A stretch of 43,016 bases of DNA from JBGYPP01 sp041838515 (GTDB lineage: Bacteria > Bacillota > Clostridia > Lachnospirales > Lachnospiraceae), in the NCBI GenBank assembly GCA_041838515.1, contig JBGYPP010000049.1, positions 1 to 43,016 on the forward strand. Direction: 5' to 3'. The notes beneath the pieces were generated by a model. That model was given only the letters and a program-made list of their open reading frames with translations. It was not told where the DNA came from and made no database searches. This document shows, in pieces, positions 1 to 8,950 of the stretch (position 1 is its first letter; the number at the start of each line of letters is the position of its first letter). The position numbers and the translations under genes were made by a program.

Positions 1-87
1 CGGAGTATGTCTATGCCGAGGAGGGCTTGGAGAGCGGCCGGTCAGGGGCGGAGTATGTCTATGCCGAGGAGGGCTTGGAGAGCGGCC
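1..87. repeat. Two copies of a 39-bp direct repeat, 48-bp period
   Basis: Positions 1-39 and 49-87 are identical and encode EYVYAEEGLESG in frame with the partial gene. The period of 48 bp keeps the reading frame. The array may continue to the left of the window. Confidence 0.9.
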
Positions 88-2534
88 AGGCAGAGCCGGA
101 GCATAGCCCGGCCTCTGCTGCGCCGGAGCAGTGGATGGGAGTGGCCGGGGGCCAAAATACAGTACTGGCAGGCGCATTTCCGGAGCCTGCGCCTGCTTAT
201 GCCGAGGGTGTGCTTTCGGAGCCTGCATCCTTCCTTGTTGAGGGGACTCTGCCGATGGCCGCTGACAGGCATATCCCGGCGGGACAGGCAGTACAGGCAG
301 AACCGTCCTCTGGGGAGGCTGTTTCTGATCTTGTCCCGGTGCTGACAAAGGCAGGGAGCGGACAAAAGAACACCAGTTTGAAACCGCCTGCTTTGCCGGA
401 TGGCGACTTGGATGTTCAGAGGGCTGCATCCGCCCAGGCTGCTGGCGAGGGTGGGGGCGAAAAAGGGCAGCCTGTGGTGATAGCCCCGGGTGTTTATGCG
501 GGATTGCTGGCTCAAGATACCAAGGTTTGGGACAGAAAGGATGTTCGCAATATACAGGCCACGGTTGAGGAGGCCCTGGAGCGTAACAGGGAAGTGCGGT
601 CCATGGAGGCTGCCATAGCCCGGGAGGAATTGCGGCGGGCGGCCCAAACCCAGCCGGGGGCGGAGCAAGCCCTCCGGGGAGCGGAGGCGGCTAAGAGCCA
701 GACAGAGCCGCACCTGCCCTCCATGCCTCTGGCGGAGGAGCAGATAGACGGTCAGATTTCCCTGGATGATCTCTTGCAGGATTTTGAAAAAAATGTGCAG
801 GCCCGCAGCGAGGAGAGGGAGGCAGGGGTTCGCAGGCAGATGCTGGAGAGCACTGGTCCCCTGTTCGACCGCTTTGAGGCAGCTATGCTGGAGGAGTTAT
901 CCCTGGGTTTGGGCGAGTCCGGCGGTGGTCAAGGCTGCTATGGCGCAGCTTCTGGAGAGAGAGAGGGCTTTGCTCGCGGCGGTGAGATCTTTGCCCAAGC
1001 CGATGCAGGGGAGTATAGATGCGAGGAGGCCAGCCGGGATACGGAGGCAGGCGCAGCCGTAGAGGCCATGGCAGAGGCGGCATCCGTCGGCAGGTGGTCA
1101 GAGATGGCCCGGGATACGGAGGCAGGCACAGCCGTAGAGGCCATGGCAGAGTCGGGCATGGCAGAGGCGGCATCCGGCGGCAGGTGGTCAGAGATGGCCC
1201 GGGATACGGAGGCAGGCGCAGTCGGAGAGGCCATGGCAGAGGCAGGCGTCGCAGAGGCGGCATCCGGCGGCAGGTGGTCAGAGATGGCCCGGGATACGGA
1301 GGCAGGCGCAGCCGGAGAGGCCATGGCAGAGTCGGGCATGGCAGAGGCGGCATCCGGCGGCAGGGGGTCAGAGATAGCCCGGGATACGGAGGCAGGCGCA
1401 GCCGTAGAGACCATGGCAGAGGCAGTCGTCGCAGAGGCAGCATCCGGCGGCAGGGGGTCAGAGATAGCCTGGGATACGGAGGCAGGAGCAGCCGGAGAGG
1501 CCATGGCAGAGGCAGTATCCGGCGGCCATGGGGCAGAGATGGCCCGGGTTATAGAGGCGGCCGCCCAAGATGTTGTTGCGGTTGAGGATCTGCCCAGTGC
1601 TGTCGATAGGGCGGGGAGTTCCGGTGCAGTGCCGGCAGAGGCCGGCAAAGATGCCTCTGGCATGGCTGCTCCAGCCGGGGACCGCGGGAAGGAGGAGAGA
1701 GAGGCTGGGTCAGATTTCCAATGGGAGGCAAAGGGAGAGGTCAGCAGCTACAGGCTGGAGGAAACCCGGCAACCAGGAGAGAAGTATAGGCGCTTCTCCA
1801 AGGAGGAGAGGCAGCTATTTGGCATATATGCGCCCAACAAGTCCGCCAGGGAGCAGATGGTGCAGGCCTTGGATTGCATTTCTATGGAGGGGCATAGGGG
1901 CAATGTGCTGATCAGCGGGGATGAGGGCATGGATACACTGGCCCTTGCCCAAAATGTGCTGCGCTATATACAGGCCAAGGGCGAGGGATTTATAGGCCGC
2001 GCAGGCAAGGTTTCCGGAGTTTCCCTGCAGGGGCAGTCCATACCCGCTTTGATGGAGCAGCTATCCGGCGGCGGCCTGTTGATACATAAGGCGGGGGATA
2101 TGCGGGAGGATGCCATAGAGGCCCTTTGCAAGGCCCTAAAGGCCCCTCAGTGCCGTATGGTGGTGGTGCTGGAGGACAGCCGGCGGGTGACCGGGCGTCT
2201 GATCGCCTCCTATCCCGCCCTGGCAGAGCTGTTCGACGCCCGCATAGAGATGCAGGCGCTGGACAACGATGCCCTGGTGCAATTTGCCATACGCTATGCC
2301 AGGGAAAAGGAGTACGCCATAGACGAGATGGGCATATTGGCCTTGCACACCCGTATAGAGGAGAGGCAGAGTCTGGATCACGCTGTCACCGTTCCGGAGG
2401 TGAAGGAGCTGATGGATGAGGCCATGCAAAAGGCCAATAAAAAATCCCTGGGACATTTCTTTGAACTGGTATTGGGCAGGCGTTATGATGCGGAGGACAT
2501 GATCATCCTCAAGGAAAAGCATTTTTCTCCATAA
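3..2534 (+). CDS. Repeat-rich protein with degenerate AAA-like C-terminal domain (5' partial)
   Basis: The reading frame is open through the left edge, so the true start lies outside the window; a TTG at 27 is the first possible start inside but is not convincing. I do not recognise the protein. The N-terminal three quarters is low-complexity, rich in Ala, Glu and Gly, and includes a 48-bp repeat at the very start and six units of a roughly 30-residue repeat (1035-1544). The last 230 residues are ordered and read like a CbxX/SpoVK-type AAA+ domain that has lost its catalytic residues: the Walker A position reads GDEGMDT instead of GxxGxGKT, and the Walker B position reads LLIHKAGD instead of hhhhDE. 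The downstream sensor-like stretch (VVVLEDSRR, then YPALAELFDARIEM) keeps the family pattern. The gene ends 13 bases before glgB and probably shares its transcript. An ATP-independent scaffold role is inference only. Confidence 0.7.
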   Translation, partial: EYVYAEEGLESGRSGAEYVYAEEGLESGQAEPEHSPASAAPEQWMGVAGGQNTVLAGAFPEPAPAYAEGVLSEPASFLVEGTLPMAADRHIPAGQAVQAEPSSGEAVSDLVPVLTKAGSGQKNTSLKPPALPDGDLDVQRAASAQAAGEGGGEKGQPVVIAPGVYAGLLAQDTKVWDRKDVRNIQATVEEALERNREVRSMEAAIAREELRRAAQTQPGAEQALRGAEAAKSQTEPHLPSMPLAEEQIDGQISLDDLLQDFEKNVQARSEEREAGVRRQMLESTGPLFDRFEAAMLEELSLGLGESGGGQGCYGAASGEREGFARGGEIFAQADAGEYRCEEASRDTEAGAAVEAMAEAASVGRWSEMARDTEAGTAVEAMAESGMAEAASGGRWSEMARDTEAGAVGEAMAEAGVAEAASGGRWSEMARDTEAGAAGEAMAESGMAEAASGGRGSEIARDTEAGAAVETMAEAVVAEAASGGRGSEIAWDTEAGAAGEAMAEAVSGGHGAEMARVIEAAAQDVVAVEDLPSAVDRAGSSGAVPAEAGKDASGMAAPAGDRGKEEREAGSDFQWEAKGEVSSYRLEETRQPGEKYRRFSKEERQLFGIYAPNKSAREQMVQALDCISMEGHRGNVLISGDEGMDTLALAQNVLRYIQAKGEGFIGRAGKVSGVSLQGQSIPALMEQLSGGGLLIHKAGDMREDAIEALCKALKAPQCRMVVVLEDSRRVTGRLIASYPALAELFDARIEMQALDNDALVQFAIRYAREKEYAIDEMGILALHTRIEERQSLDHAVTVPEVKELMDEAMQKANKKSLGHFFELVLGRRYDAEDMIILKEKHFSP
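1035..1544. repeat. Six tandem in-frame repeats, 90-bp period (two units of 75 bp)
   Basis: Units begin at 1035, 1110, 1200, 1290, 1380 and 1470 and encode variants of RDTEAGAAxEAMAE followed by AAASGGRxSEMA-like sequence. The first and last units are 75 bp (25 codons) and the rest 90 bp (30 codons). All indels are multiples of three, so the coding frame is kept. Unit number is likely to vary between strains, as is usual for such arrays. Confidence 0.92.
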
Positions 2535-2547
2535 AAGGAGGTTTTCC

Positions 2548-4572
2548 ATGGAAAAAAGGCAGGAGCTGGACAAGGGGCAGACAGTGGATTATGCGCAAAA
2601 GGAGAGGGACGGGCAGGTGTTTATCTCCCCGGAGGATGCCTTTCTGTTCGCGCAAGGCACGCATTACGAGATTTATAAGAAGCTGGGAGCGCACCCATCC
2701 AAGGAGGATGGCAGAGAGGGCGTGTTCTTTGCCGTCTGGGCGCCCAATGCCCAGGCAGTCAGCGTAGTGGGTTCCTTTAATGATTGGAATACCGAATCCC
2801 ATCCCATGGAAAGGCAGGGGGAGGGCGGTTTGTGGTCTGTATTTGTGCCTGGCGTGGAGCTGGGATCCCTATACAAATTCCTGATAAGAAGTATCGATGG
2901 CCGTCTTTTATACAAGGCAGACCCCTTTGCCAATCAGGCCCAGTACCGTCCGGAAACCGCCTCGGTGGTCACGGACCTGCGGGGCTTTCCCTGGAAAGAT
3001 GCCAAATGGGAGAAGGCAAAATATGCCGCCGATCCCTATGGCAAGCCACTGTCCATCTACGAATGCCATATAGGCTCCTTTATGCGGCATCCGGGGCAGG
3101 AGAGGTTTTACACCTACAGAGAGTTTGCTGATGCCATAGTGGCTTATCTGGAAAAGATGCCCTATACCCATGTGGAATTGATGGGCATAGCAGAGTATCC
3201 CTATGACGGTTCCTGGGGATATCAGGTTACGGGGTATTACGCCCCCACTTCCCGCTACGGCAGTCCTCAGGATTTTATGTATTTGGTGGACAGGCTGCAC
3301 CAGGCCGGCATAGGCGTTATCCTGGACTGGGTGCCTGCGCACTTTGCTAGGGATGCCCATGGATTGGCCGAATTTGACGGCAGCTGTATTTTTGAGCATC
3401 CGGATCCCAGGCTGGGCGAGCACCCAGACTGGGGGACCAAGATTTTCCACTATGGAAAGAATGAGGTCAAAAATTTTCTGATTGCCAACGCCCTCTTTTG
3501 GATGCGGGAATTTCATATTGACGGCATACGGGTGGATGCCGTGGCCAGTATGCTCTATCTGGACTATGGCAAAAAGGACGGAGAGTGGGTGGCCAACTGC
3601 TATGGCGGCAACAAGAATCTGGAGGCCATAGAATTTTTCCGCCATCTCAATTCGGTGTTGCGGGGCAGCTGTCCGGGCTTTTTGACCATAGCTGAGGAGA
3701 GTACGGCCTGGCCTGCGGTGACCGGCCCCATAGGCGATGCCAATGCCGAGGGTCTGGGCTTTACCTTCAAGTGGAATATGGGCTGGATGCATGATTTCTG
3801 CGAATATATGAAGCAGGATCCTATCTACAGGCGGGGCTGCCACCATATGCTGACCTTTGCCATGAGTTACAATGCCAGTGAACAGTATATTCTGCCCATA
3901 TCCCATGATGAGGTGGTGCATTTGAAATGCTCGCTGGTGCAGAAGATGCCCGGGTATATGGAGGATAAATACGCCAATCTCCGCGCAGCCTATGCTTATA
4001 TTTTTGGCCACAGCGGCAAGAAGCTGCTCTTTATGGGTCAGGATTTTGGCCAGGAGAGGGAGTGGAGCGAGGAAAGGGAGCTGGACTGGTTCTTATTGGA
4101 GAGGGAGGCCAACAGGGGCATGCAGGCCTATGTGGGAGAGCTGCTGCGGCTGTATAGGAGTTATCCCTGCCTGTACCAATTGGACAACAGCTTTGACGGA
4201 TTTGAGTGGATGCTGGCAGACGATGGGGATCACAGCGTATACGCCTTTGTCCGCAAGGGCCTGCCAGGGGAGAAGGGCCTGCTCTTTGTGATGAATTTCA
4301 CGCCCATGATGTGGCAGAACTACCAAGTGCCCGTACCCTGCAAGGGCAATTACCAATTGCTGATCTCCTCAGACGAGGAACGCTTTGGCGGCAGGGACAA
4401 TGATATGCCCAAGAGGATTAAGGCCAAGGAGGGGATGTGCTTTCACAAAAACCATTCCCTGACTCTGGATATTCCTCCCTACGGAGCCTGTGTCTATGCT
4501 TTTTCCTGGCCCAAGGAGGAGGAGGCGGCGCCAAAAAAAAGCCCGTCCGGAGTAAAGAAATCGACTAACTAA
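2548..4572 (+). CDS. glgB: 1,4-alpha-glucan branching enzyme (GH13)
   Basis: GlgB cuts alpha-1,4-glucan chains and re-attaches them as alpha-1,6 branches during glycogen synthesis in the cytoplasm. The 674-residue length is normal for the family. An N-terminal CBM48-like domain (about residues 45-130, with VFFAVWAPNAQAVSVVGSFN) precedes the GH13 barrel. The catalytic set is intact: nucleophile Asp330 in GIRVDAVAS, acid/base Glu383 in TIAEEST, and transition-state Asp454 in ISHDEVVH. The ATG at 2548 follows an AAAGGAGG ribosome binding site at 2534-2541. No glgA, glgC or glgP is nearby; instead it sits between a repeat protein and a flagellar operon, so it may be co-expressed with motility genes rather than with a glycogen operon. 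Identification is secure. Confidence 0.97.
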   Translation: MEKRQELDKGQTVDYAQKERDGQVFISPEDAFLFAQGTHYEIYKKLGAHPSKEDGREGVFFAVWAPNAQAVSVVGSFNDWNTESHPMERQGEGGLWSVFVPGVELGSLYKFLIRSIDGRLLYKADPFANQAQYRPETASVVTDLRGFPWKDAKWEKAKYAADPYGKPLSIYECHIGSFMRHPGQERFYTYREFADAIVAYLEKMPYTHVELMGIAEYPYDGSWGYQVTGYYAPTSRYGSPQDFMYLVDRLHQAGIGVILDWVPAHFARDAHGLAEFDGSCIFEHPDPRLGEHPDWGTKIFHYGKNEVKNFLIANALFWMREFHIDGIRVDAVASMLYLDYGKKDGEWVANCYGGNKNLEAIEFFRHLNSVLRGSCPGFLTIAEESTAWPAVTGPIGDANAEGLGFTFKWNMGWMHDFCEYMKQDPIYRRGCHHMLTFAMSYNASEQYILPISHDEVVHLKCSLVQKMPGYMEDKYANLRAAYAYIFGHSGKKLLFMGQDFGQEREWSEERELDWFLLEREANRGMQAYVGELLRLYRSYPCLYQLDNSFDGFEWMLADDGDHSVYAFVRKGLPGEKGLLFVMNFTPMMWQNYQVPVPCKGNYQLLISSDEERFGGRDNDMPKRIKAKEGMCFHKNHSLTLDIPPYGACVYAFSWPKEEEAAPKKSPSGVKKSTN

Positions 4573-4579
4573 CCGATAT
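4553..4579 (+). promoter_or_regulatory. Predicted sigma-28 (SigD) promoter for the flagellin operon
   Basis: TAAA at 4553-4556, a 15-bp spacer and ACCGATAT at 4572-4579 match the Bacillus SigD consensus TAAA-N15-GCCGATAT at 11 of 12 positions. It overlaps the 3' end of glgB and lies about 60 bp before the next start codon, the right place to drive the 895-residue gene, flagellin and fliS. Confidence 0.75.
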
Positions 4580-4611
4580 AAAAGGTAGGCGGATTTTTGC
4601 CTGCCTTTTAT
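4578..4611 (+). terminator. Hairpin after glgB (terminator or leader hairpin)
   Basis: Arms ATAAAAGGTAGGC and GCCTGCCTTTTAT pair over 13 bp with one G-U around an 8-nt loop. It could terminate glgB transcription. Because it overlaps the predicted start site of the sigma-28 promoter, it may also form at the 5' end of that transcript. There is no long U-run after the stem, so termination strength is uncertain. Confidence 0.55.
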
Positions 4612-4637
4612 AATGGAGAAAATTTGGAGGAGTTTCT

Positions 4638-7325
4638 ATGGTTTGGGGAGAACCTTTTCAGGTAGAGGGTGCCGGTTCCTGGCGCAGGACCCAGGGCGGT
4701 GCAAGGGCATACCCGGCAGCCGGAGGGTCAGCCAGGCTGGGCGGCCAGGCGGCGGCGCCGGCCAAGCTGGCCCAGGGATTGGCCGCTTATAGTTTTGGCT
4801 CCTCCGGCGGAACCTTGTTAGAGAGGGATGGCCGGTCCAAGGCCTTGGGCGGGGTGGATGCCGCCCTATCCAGTGTGCAAAAATTGCAGACGCTGATGGC
4901 GCATATGGTATCCGAGGAGGATTTTGCCCGCATGGGGAGGGATGGATTCTCCCTGGAGGATATGGATGCCGCTGAGGGATTTACCATAGTGGATTCCATT
5001 AAGGCCCAGCTGGCGCTGGCCAAGGTGGAGGTGGCGGGGTATACGGACAAGCTGGATTTGGAGAAGCTGGAGGGAGAGATAGGCGGCATGGGTCTGGCCC
5101 AGGCCGTGCGGCACAATCTGCAGGAGGCGGATTTGCCCTCGGGGGACAGGGAGGCCGGTGAGGTCATCCGGGCGGTGGAGATGGCCGTGGGCCTGACCAA
5201 GCCTGGGGACGGCCAGTATGCGCATATGGTTAAGGAGGGCATGCAGCCCACCATAGAGGCCTTTTACACAGCTTCCTTTGTTGGCGCCCAGGGACATAAA
5301 GAGGCTGTCCCGGCGTATTATGCCCAGGAGATACAGGGGTACTATGGGAAGAACGCGCCCGTATACCAGCCTGTGGATCAAGCTCTGCTGGAGGGGCGTT
5401 TGGAGCAATGGGGGCTGGATGGGGCCCAAAAGGATGTGGCTGCCTGGATGGTAGAGTGGGGCCTGCCTCTGGAAAAGTCTGGTTTAGAGAGATCAGAACA
5501 AGTGCTTTCCGTACAATTTCCCATACGGGGTTCTGTGGCCCTGAGGGCGGCTGTGGCGGCCCTGTTGGAGGGCAAAAGGCCGGTGGAGGGGGATTTGGCC
5601 GCAGCGCAAAGGCAGGAGTCCCCTGCGGGCGCCCGGGCTTTTTTGGATGGGGAGGCGCTGGAGCGGCGGGATCTGTACCTGCATAGCCTGGAGCTGTGGC
5701 GGCAGCTGCCCCAGAGGCCGGCCGTGGCCCTGGTGGAGGCCCTGGACACGGAGTGGACACTGGCCGGTATGGAGGCCCGGGGCAGCCGGGCGGCTGAGGA
5801 ATACCAAAGGGCGGGCCGCAGCTATGAGGCGCTGATGACCCGGCCGGACGGGAGCTATGGGGATAGCCTGGCCAAGGCTTTTGCCCATGTGGATCCCCTG
5901 CTGGAATCCCTGGGTCTGCCTGTGGAAGCTGTCTATCAAAAGGCTGTGCGCATCCTGGTCTACGGCCATAGGGAGATCACCAAAGAGAGGGTGGAGCAGA
6001 CGGCCAGGGCCTATAGCCAGTGGCAAAGCGTGATGGACAAGCTCTCCCCGGCCGGACTTTGGTCTTTGATAAGGGAGGGCAGCAATCCCCTGACCATGTC
6101 CTTGGAGCAACTGGAGCAGCATTTGGACAGGGAGCAGGAGCTAAAGGGCTTGGATCTGCGCGCTTATGGAGAATTTTTGCGTCAATTAGATAAAAAAGCA
6201 GATATATCTAAAGAACAGAGGGATTTGTATGTGGGGTTATATCGCCTCCTTCATGGCATATCCAAGGAGGATTTCCGCGCCTTGGGGCGTTTGCTGGCTC
6301 TGGGCCGGGAACAAAATCTGGGACAGGCGCTCAAACTGCGTGGGCGGAGGGATATCACCGGACTGGATCTGCGGCTGGGAGAGGACATGCCGCTGACACA
6401 GACGGCCCGGCAGGCCCAGGACAGCCTGGAGAGCCAGCTTCGTCCCTGGTTGGGGCAAGATGCCTCGGCAGGGGAGATGGCAGCCGAGGCCCAGGCTCTG
6501 CTGGAGGCGGCTGTGGAGGATGTCCGGGAGGAGGATGCCCGGGAGCAGTGGCAGTTATGGCGCAGCCGGGCGGCGGATATGGAGGCGGATAAATCCGCAT
6601 TGGATATGTTGGATAGGGCCGGACAAAGCTATAGCTGGTCTCATCTGGAGGCGGCCCGTGCCCTGCAGGCTTATGGCTATGGATTTTTTGGAAATCTGAT
6701 CCCGGAGAATAAGGGAGATAGGGAGATTTTGGAGTCCATGGAGGATGCCGAGGCCTTTGAGAACCTGGCCGGAGAGAAGCTGGGGTTGTGGGAGCAAAGG
6801 GCGCTGCAGGCCGCCTGGCAGGAGGGGAATAGCCATGCGCAGGTAGAACTGTGGCGGCATACCCTATACCGTATCCGCCTGGCCAGGGATTTGCAAAAGC
6901 ATAGGGAATACCATTTGCCGCTGGAGATGGAGGGCGAGAGGCTGGATATGCGGCTTAGGCTGGATGGAAGCGGTCAAAGCGGCCTGCGGCTGGGGCTGTA
7001 TTTTGCTGACGGTATGGAGATTTTTGCTCGTTTTGTCTGGGATGGCGATCGGGTTCTGGGAGAAATGGGAGCTAATGGGCGGGAAGCGCTAAAGGTATTG
7101 GAGAAAAGCGCCGATATAGTATTGGGATATGGTGGTCTGCCCATGGAATGGGGGCAGGGCCATATGGCGTTGGAGCAAGGCTGGTGGCCGCTCCGGGAGG
7201 CGGAGGCTGCCTCAGGGGAGGAAGCGCCCGGACCGGCATATTGGTATGGCCTGGCCAAGGCCATAGTGGAATCGGCCCTGGGGCAGCGCAGGGCGGCCTC
7301 AACAGAGGGCGCAGAAAGGGAGTAA
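4638..7325 (+). CDS. Large flagellar-operon protein, FliK-like C-terminal region (DUF6240-like?)
   Basis: This 895-residue protein is not recognised with certainty. It begins at ATG 4638 behind GGAGGAG and ends one base before the flagellin start. The N-terminus is Gly/Ala-rich without a signal peptide or membrane segment. The middle is a long, mostly helical, Glu/Leu/Gln-rich region. Near residues 760-830 a stretch with LRLDGSGQSGLRLGLYF and later ALKVLEKSADIVLGYGG resembles the Flg_hook domain of FliK hook-length proteins: alternating beta strands with an amphipathic end helix. A predicted sigma-28 promoter directly upstream and the adjacent flagellin and FliS support a flagellar role, perhaps an exported length-control or filament-associated protein. 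I recall uncharacterised clostridial proteins labelled DUF6240 in such positions, but membership needs a profile search. Function is inference. Confidence 0.75.
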   Translation: MVWGEPFQVEGAGSWRRTQGGARAYPAAGGSARLGGQAAAPAKLAQGLAAYSFGSSGGTLLERDGRSKALGGVDAALSSVQKLQTLMAHMVSEEDFARMGRDGFSLEDMDAAEGFTIVDSIKAQLALAKVEVAGYTDKLDLEKLEGEIGGMGLAQAVRHNLQEADLPSGDREAGEVIRAVEMAVGLTKPGDGQYAHMVKEGMQPTIEAFYTASFVGAQGHKEAVPAYYAQEIQGYYGKNAPVYQPVDQALLEGRLEQWGLDGAQKDVAAWMVEWGLPLEKSGLERSEQVLSVQFPIRGSVALRAAVAALLEGKRPVEGDLAAAQRQESPAGARAFLDGEALERRDLYLHSLELWRQLPQRPAVALVEALDTEWTLAGMEARGSRAAEEYQRAGRSYEALMTRPDGSYGDSLAKAFAHVDPLLESLGLPVEAVYQKAVRILVYGHREITKERVEQTARAYSQWQSVMDKLSPAGLWSLIREGSNPLTMSLEQLEQHLDREQELKGLDLRAYGEFLRQLDKKADISKEQRDLYVGLYRLLHGISKEDFRALGRLLALGREQNLGQALKLRGRRDITGLDLRLGEDMPLTQTARQAQDSLESQLRPWLGQDASAGEMAAEAQALLEAAVEDVREEDAREQWQLWRSRAADMEADKSALDMLDRAGQSYSWSHLEAARALQAYGYGFFGNLIPENKGDREILESMEDAEAFENLAGEKLGLWEQRALQAAWQEGNSHAQVELWRHTLYRIRLARDLQKHREYHLPLEMEGERLDMRLRLDGSGQSGLRLGLYFADGMEIFARFVWDGDRVLGEMGANGREALKVLEKSADIVLGYGGLPMEWGQGHMALEQGWWPLREAEAASGEEAPGPAYWYGLAKAIVESALGQRRAASTEGAERE

Positions 7326-7326
7326 T

Positions 7327-8457
7327 ATGCGTATCAATTATAATGCGGCGGCCATGCGGGCCGGCAATTCCTTGAATAACAATAATGACAAGGTGGCGGC
7401 TTCTCTGCGCCGGCTCTCCTCCGGTTATAAAATAAATGCTTCCAAGGACAATCCCGCCGGCTTGGCTTTGGCCAAGCGTATGCATGCCCAGATTGCGGGT
7501 GTGGGCCTGGGCTCCCAAAACAGCGGGGATGGCGTGTCCATACTGGAAACGGCTGACGGCGCGCTCAGCGAGGTGTCTGCCATGGTGCAAAGGTTGTCCC
7601 AATTGTGCGTCAAGGCCTCCCATGGCGTGTTGACAGACTCCGACAGGCAGACCATAGAGGCGGAGGCGGCCCAGATACGCTCAGAGATAGAGCGCGTATC
7701 CCAGGTGACCGAGTTTAACAGCCAGATTTTGCTGGATGGCAGCTTTGCCCTCAAAGGATATACGGACAATTTGGATATCAAGGTCAATTACTACTCGGAA
7801 ACCGTGCCGGTGGGCAAGTACACACTGACCTCTCTGACCATCACCGATGAGCTGGATGGGGACGGGGTGCCCACGGGAAATAAGACGGTCAGCCTGCCCG
7901 GCGGAGCGGTATTGGGAGCGGGATTTCCTATAGATGCCCAGGCGGCCAGGGTGGAAAATGGGCTGCTCTCCATCAAGGCCTCCAACGGCTTTGAGGTGGT
8001 GGTGGATCTGAACAAAGCCAGTTCAGCCGCCTATGGGCCGGTGGTAATGGATCTGACCGGCAAGGGCAATATGCGGCTGCAGGTGGGGGCCAATGAGGGG
8101 CAGGTGGTGTCCATGCAGATTCCCGCCGTAAATCTGCGCAATCTGTCTTTGGAAAAAATCGATCTCAGCACCCGAAAGGGAGCGGAGTGGGCCACAGGCA
8201 GGGTGCGTTATGCCCTGGAATACCTCAACCAGGTGCGGGCAAATCTGGGCGCATACCAGAACCGCATAGAGTCTACGATTAAGACCTTGGATGCCACGGA
8301 GGAGAATATGACCGCCTCCTACGCCCGTATTATGGATGTGGATATGGCCAAGGAGATGACAGAGTATACCACACTGCAGGTGTTGACCCAGGCGGGTACC
8401 TCCATGCTGGCCCAGGCCAATGAGCGACCCTCCCAGATCCTGCAGCTGCTGCAATAA
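7327..8457 (+). CDS. Flagellin
   Basis: Flagellin polymerises into the flagellar filament after export by the flagellar type III system. The conserved N-terminal D0/D1 helices are present (ASLRRLSSGYKINASKDNPAG, residues 25-45, and LETADGALSEVSAMVQRL, 73-90), as is the C-terminal D1/D0 part (NRIESTIKTLDATEENMTAS and the end QANERPSQILQLLQ). The 376-residue length leaves a variable domain of roughly 200 residues. The start is one base past the previous stop, so translation is probably coupled. Odd features are a cysteine (Cys94) inside the conserved D1 helix and Gln92 where most flagellins have Glu in the RxxEL motif. fliS follows after 3 bases. Identification is secure; the hag/fliC paralogue type cannot be told. 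Confidence 0.97.
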   Translation: MRINYNAAAMRAGNSLNNNNDKVAASLRRLSSGYKINASKDNPAGLALAKRMHAQIAGVGLGSQNSGDGVSILETADGALSEVSAMVQRLSQLCVKASHGVLTDSDRQTIEAEAAQIRSEIERVSQVTEFNSQILLDGSFALKGYTDNLDIKVNYYSETVPVGKYTLTSLTITDELDGDGVPTGNKTVSLPGGAVLGAGFPIDAQAARVENGLLSIKASNGFEVVVDLNKASSAAYGPVVMDLTGKGNMRLQVGANEGQVVSMQIPAVNLRNLSLEKIDLSTRKGAEWATGRVRYALEYLNQVRANLGAYQNRIESTIKTLDATEENMTASYARIMDVDMAKEMTEYTTLQVLTQAGTSMLAQANERPSQILQLLQ

Positions 8458-8460
8458 TCT

Positions 8461-8937
8461 ATGGATCAGGAGAGGAAGCGGGAATTTACCCGCCGTATAT
8501 CCCAGGCCAATCCCACAGGCCTGGTGGTGATTTTGTATGATATGGCCCTGGCATATCTGGAGGAGGGCAGGCAGGCCTTGGAGCAAGGGGATGCGCTAGC
8601 CTTTGGCAGAAGCCTGGACAGAGCTTTGGCTTGCATATCCCAATTGATCTCTTCCCTGCGCATGGAGTATGCGCCTGCCGGAGAGCTATTATCTTTATAC
8701 CGCTATTGCGTGCGCATCCTGGGTCAGGCCCGGCGCAGCATGGAGGCAAAGAGATTGGAAGAGGTGGAGGCGGTGTTGGCTCCCTTGCGGCAGGCATATG
8801 CACAGCTGGAGTCGCAGAATCTGGATCGGGCAGTCATGGGCAACCGGCAGGAGGTGTATGCCGGTCTGACCTATGGCCCTGGCCATTTGGTGGAGGGGAC
8901 CCGTGCCGACAGCGGTCAGAGAGGTTTTTTTGTATAA
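8461..8937 (+). CDS. fliS: Flagellar export chaperone FliS
   Basis: FliS binds the C-terminal helix of flagellin in the cytoplasm, prevents early polymerisation and delivers it to the export gate. The 158-residue protein has the family opening: a short basic helix, QANPTGLVVILYDMAL (residues 20-35; family pattern tasp.eLi.mLYdga), and a four-helix-bundle pattern to about residue 125. The last 20-30 residues (VYAGLTYGPGHLVEGTRADS) form a tail beyond the usual bundle. ATG 8461 is 3 bases after the flagellin stop (8457). No clear Shine-Dalgarno is separate from the flagellin end, so coupling to flagellin translation is likely. A strong terminator follows. Confidence 0.9.
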   Translation: MDQERKREFTRRISQANPTGLVVILYDMALAYLEEGRQALEQGDALAFGRSLDRALACISQLISSLRMEYAPAGELLSLYRYCVRILGQARRSMEAKRLEEVEAVLAPLRQAYAQLESQNLDRAVMGNRQEVYAGLTYGPGHLVEGTRADSGQRGFFV

Positions 8938-8950
8938 TATTGACAAGGAC

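Noticed and set aside
938..1663. Long minus-strand and alternate-frame reading frames over the repeat gene
   Set aside because: They are mirror products of the repeats, rich in Pro, Arg and Ser, without ribosome sites.
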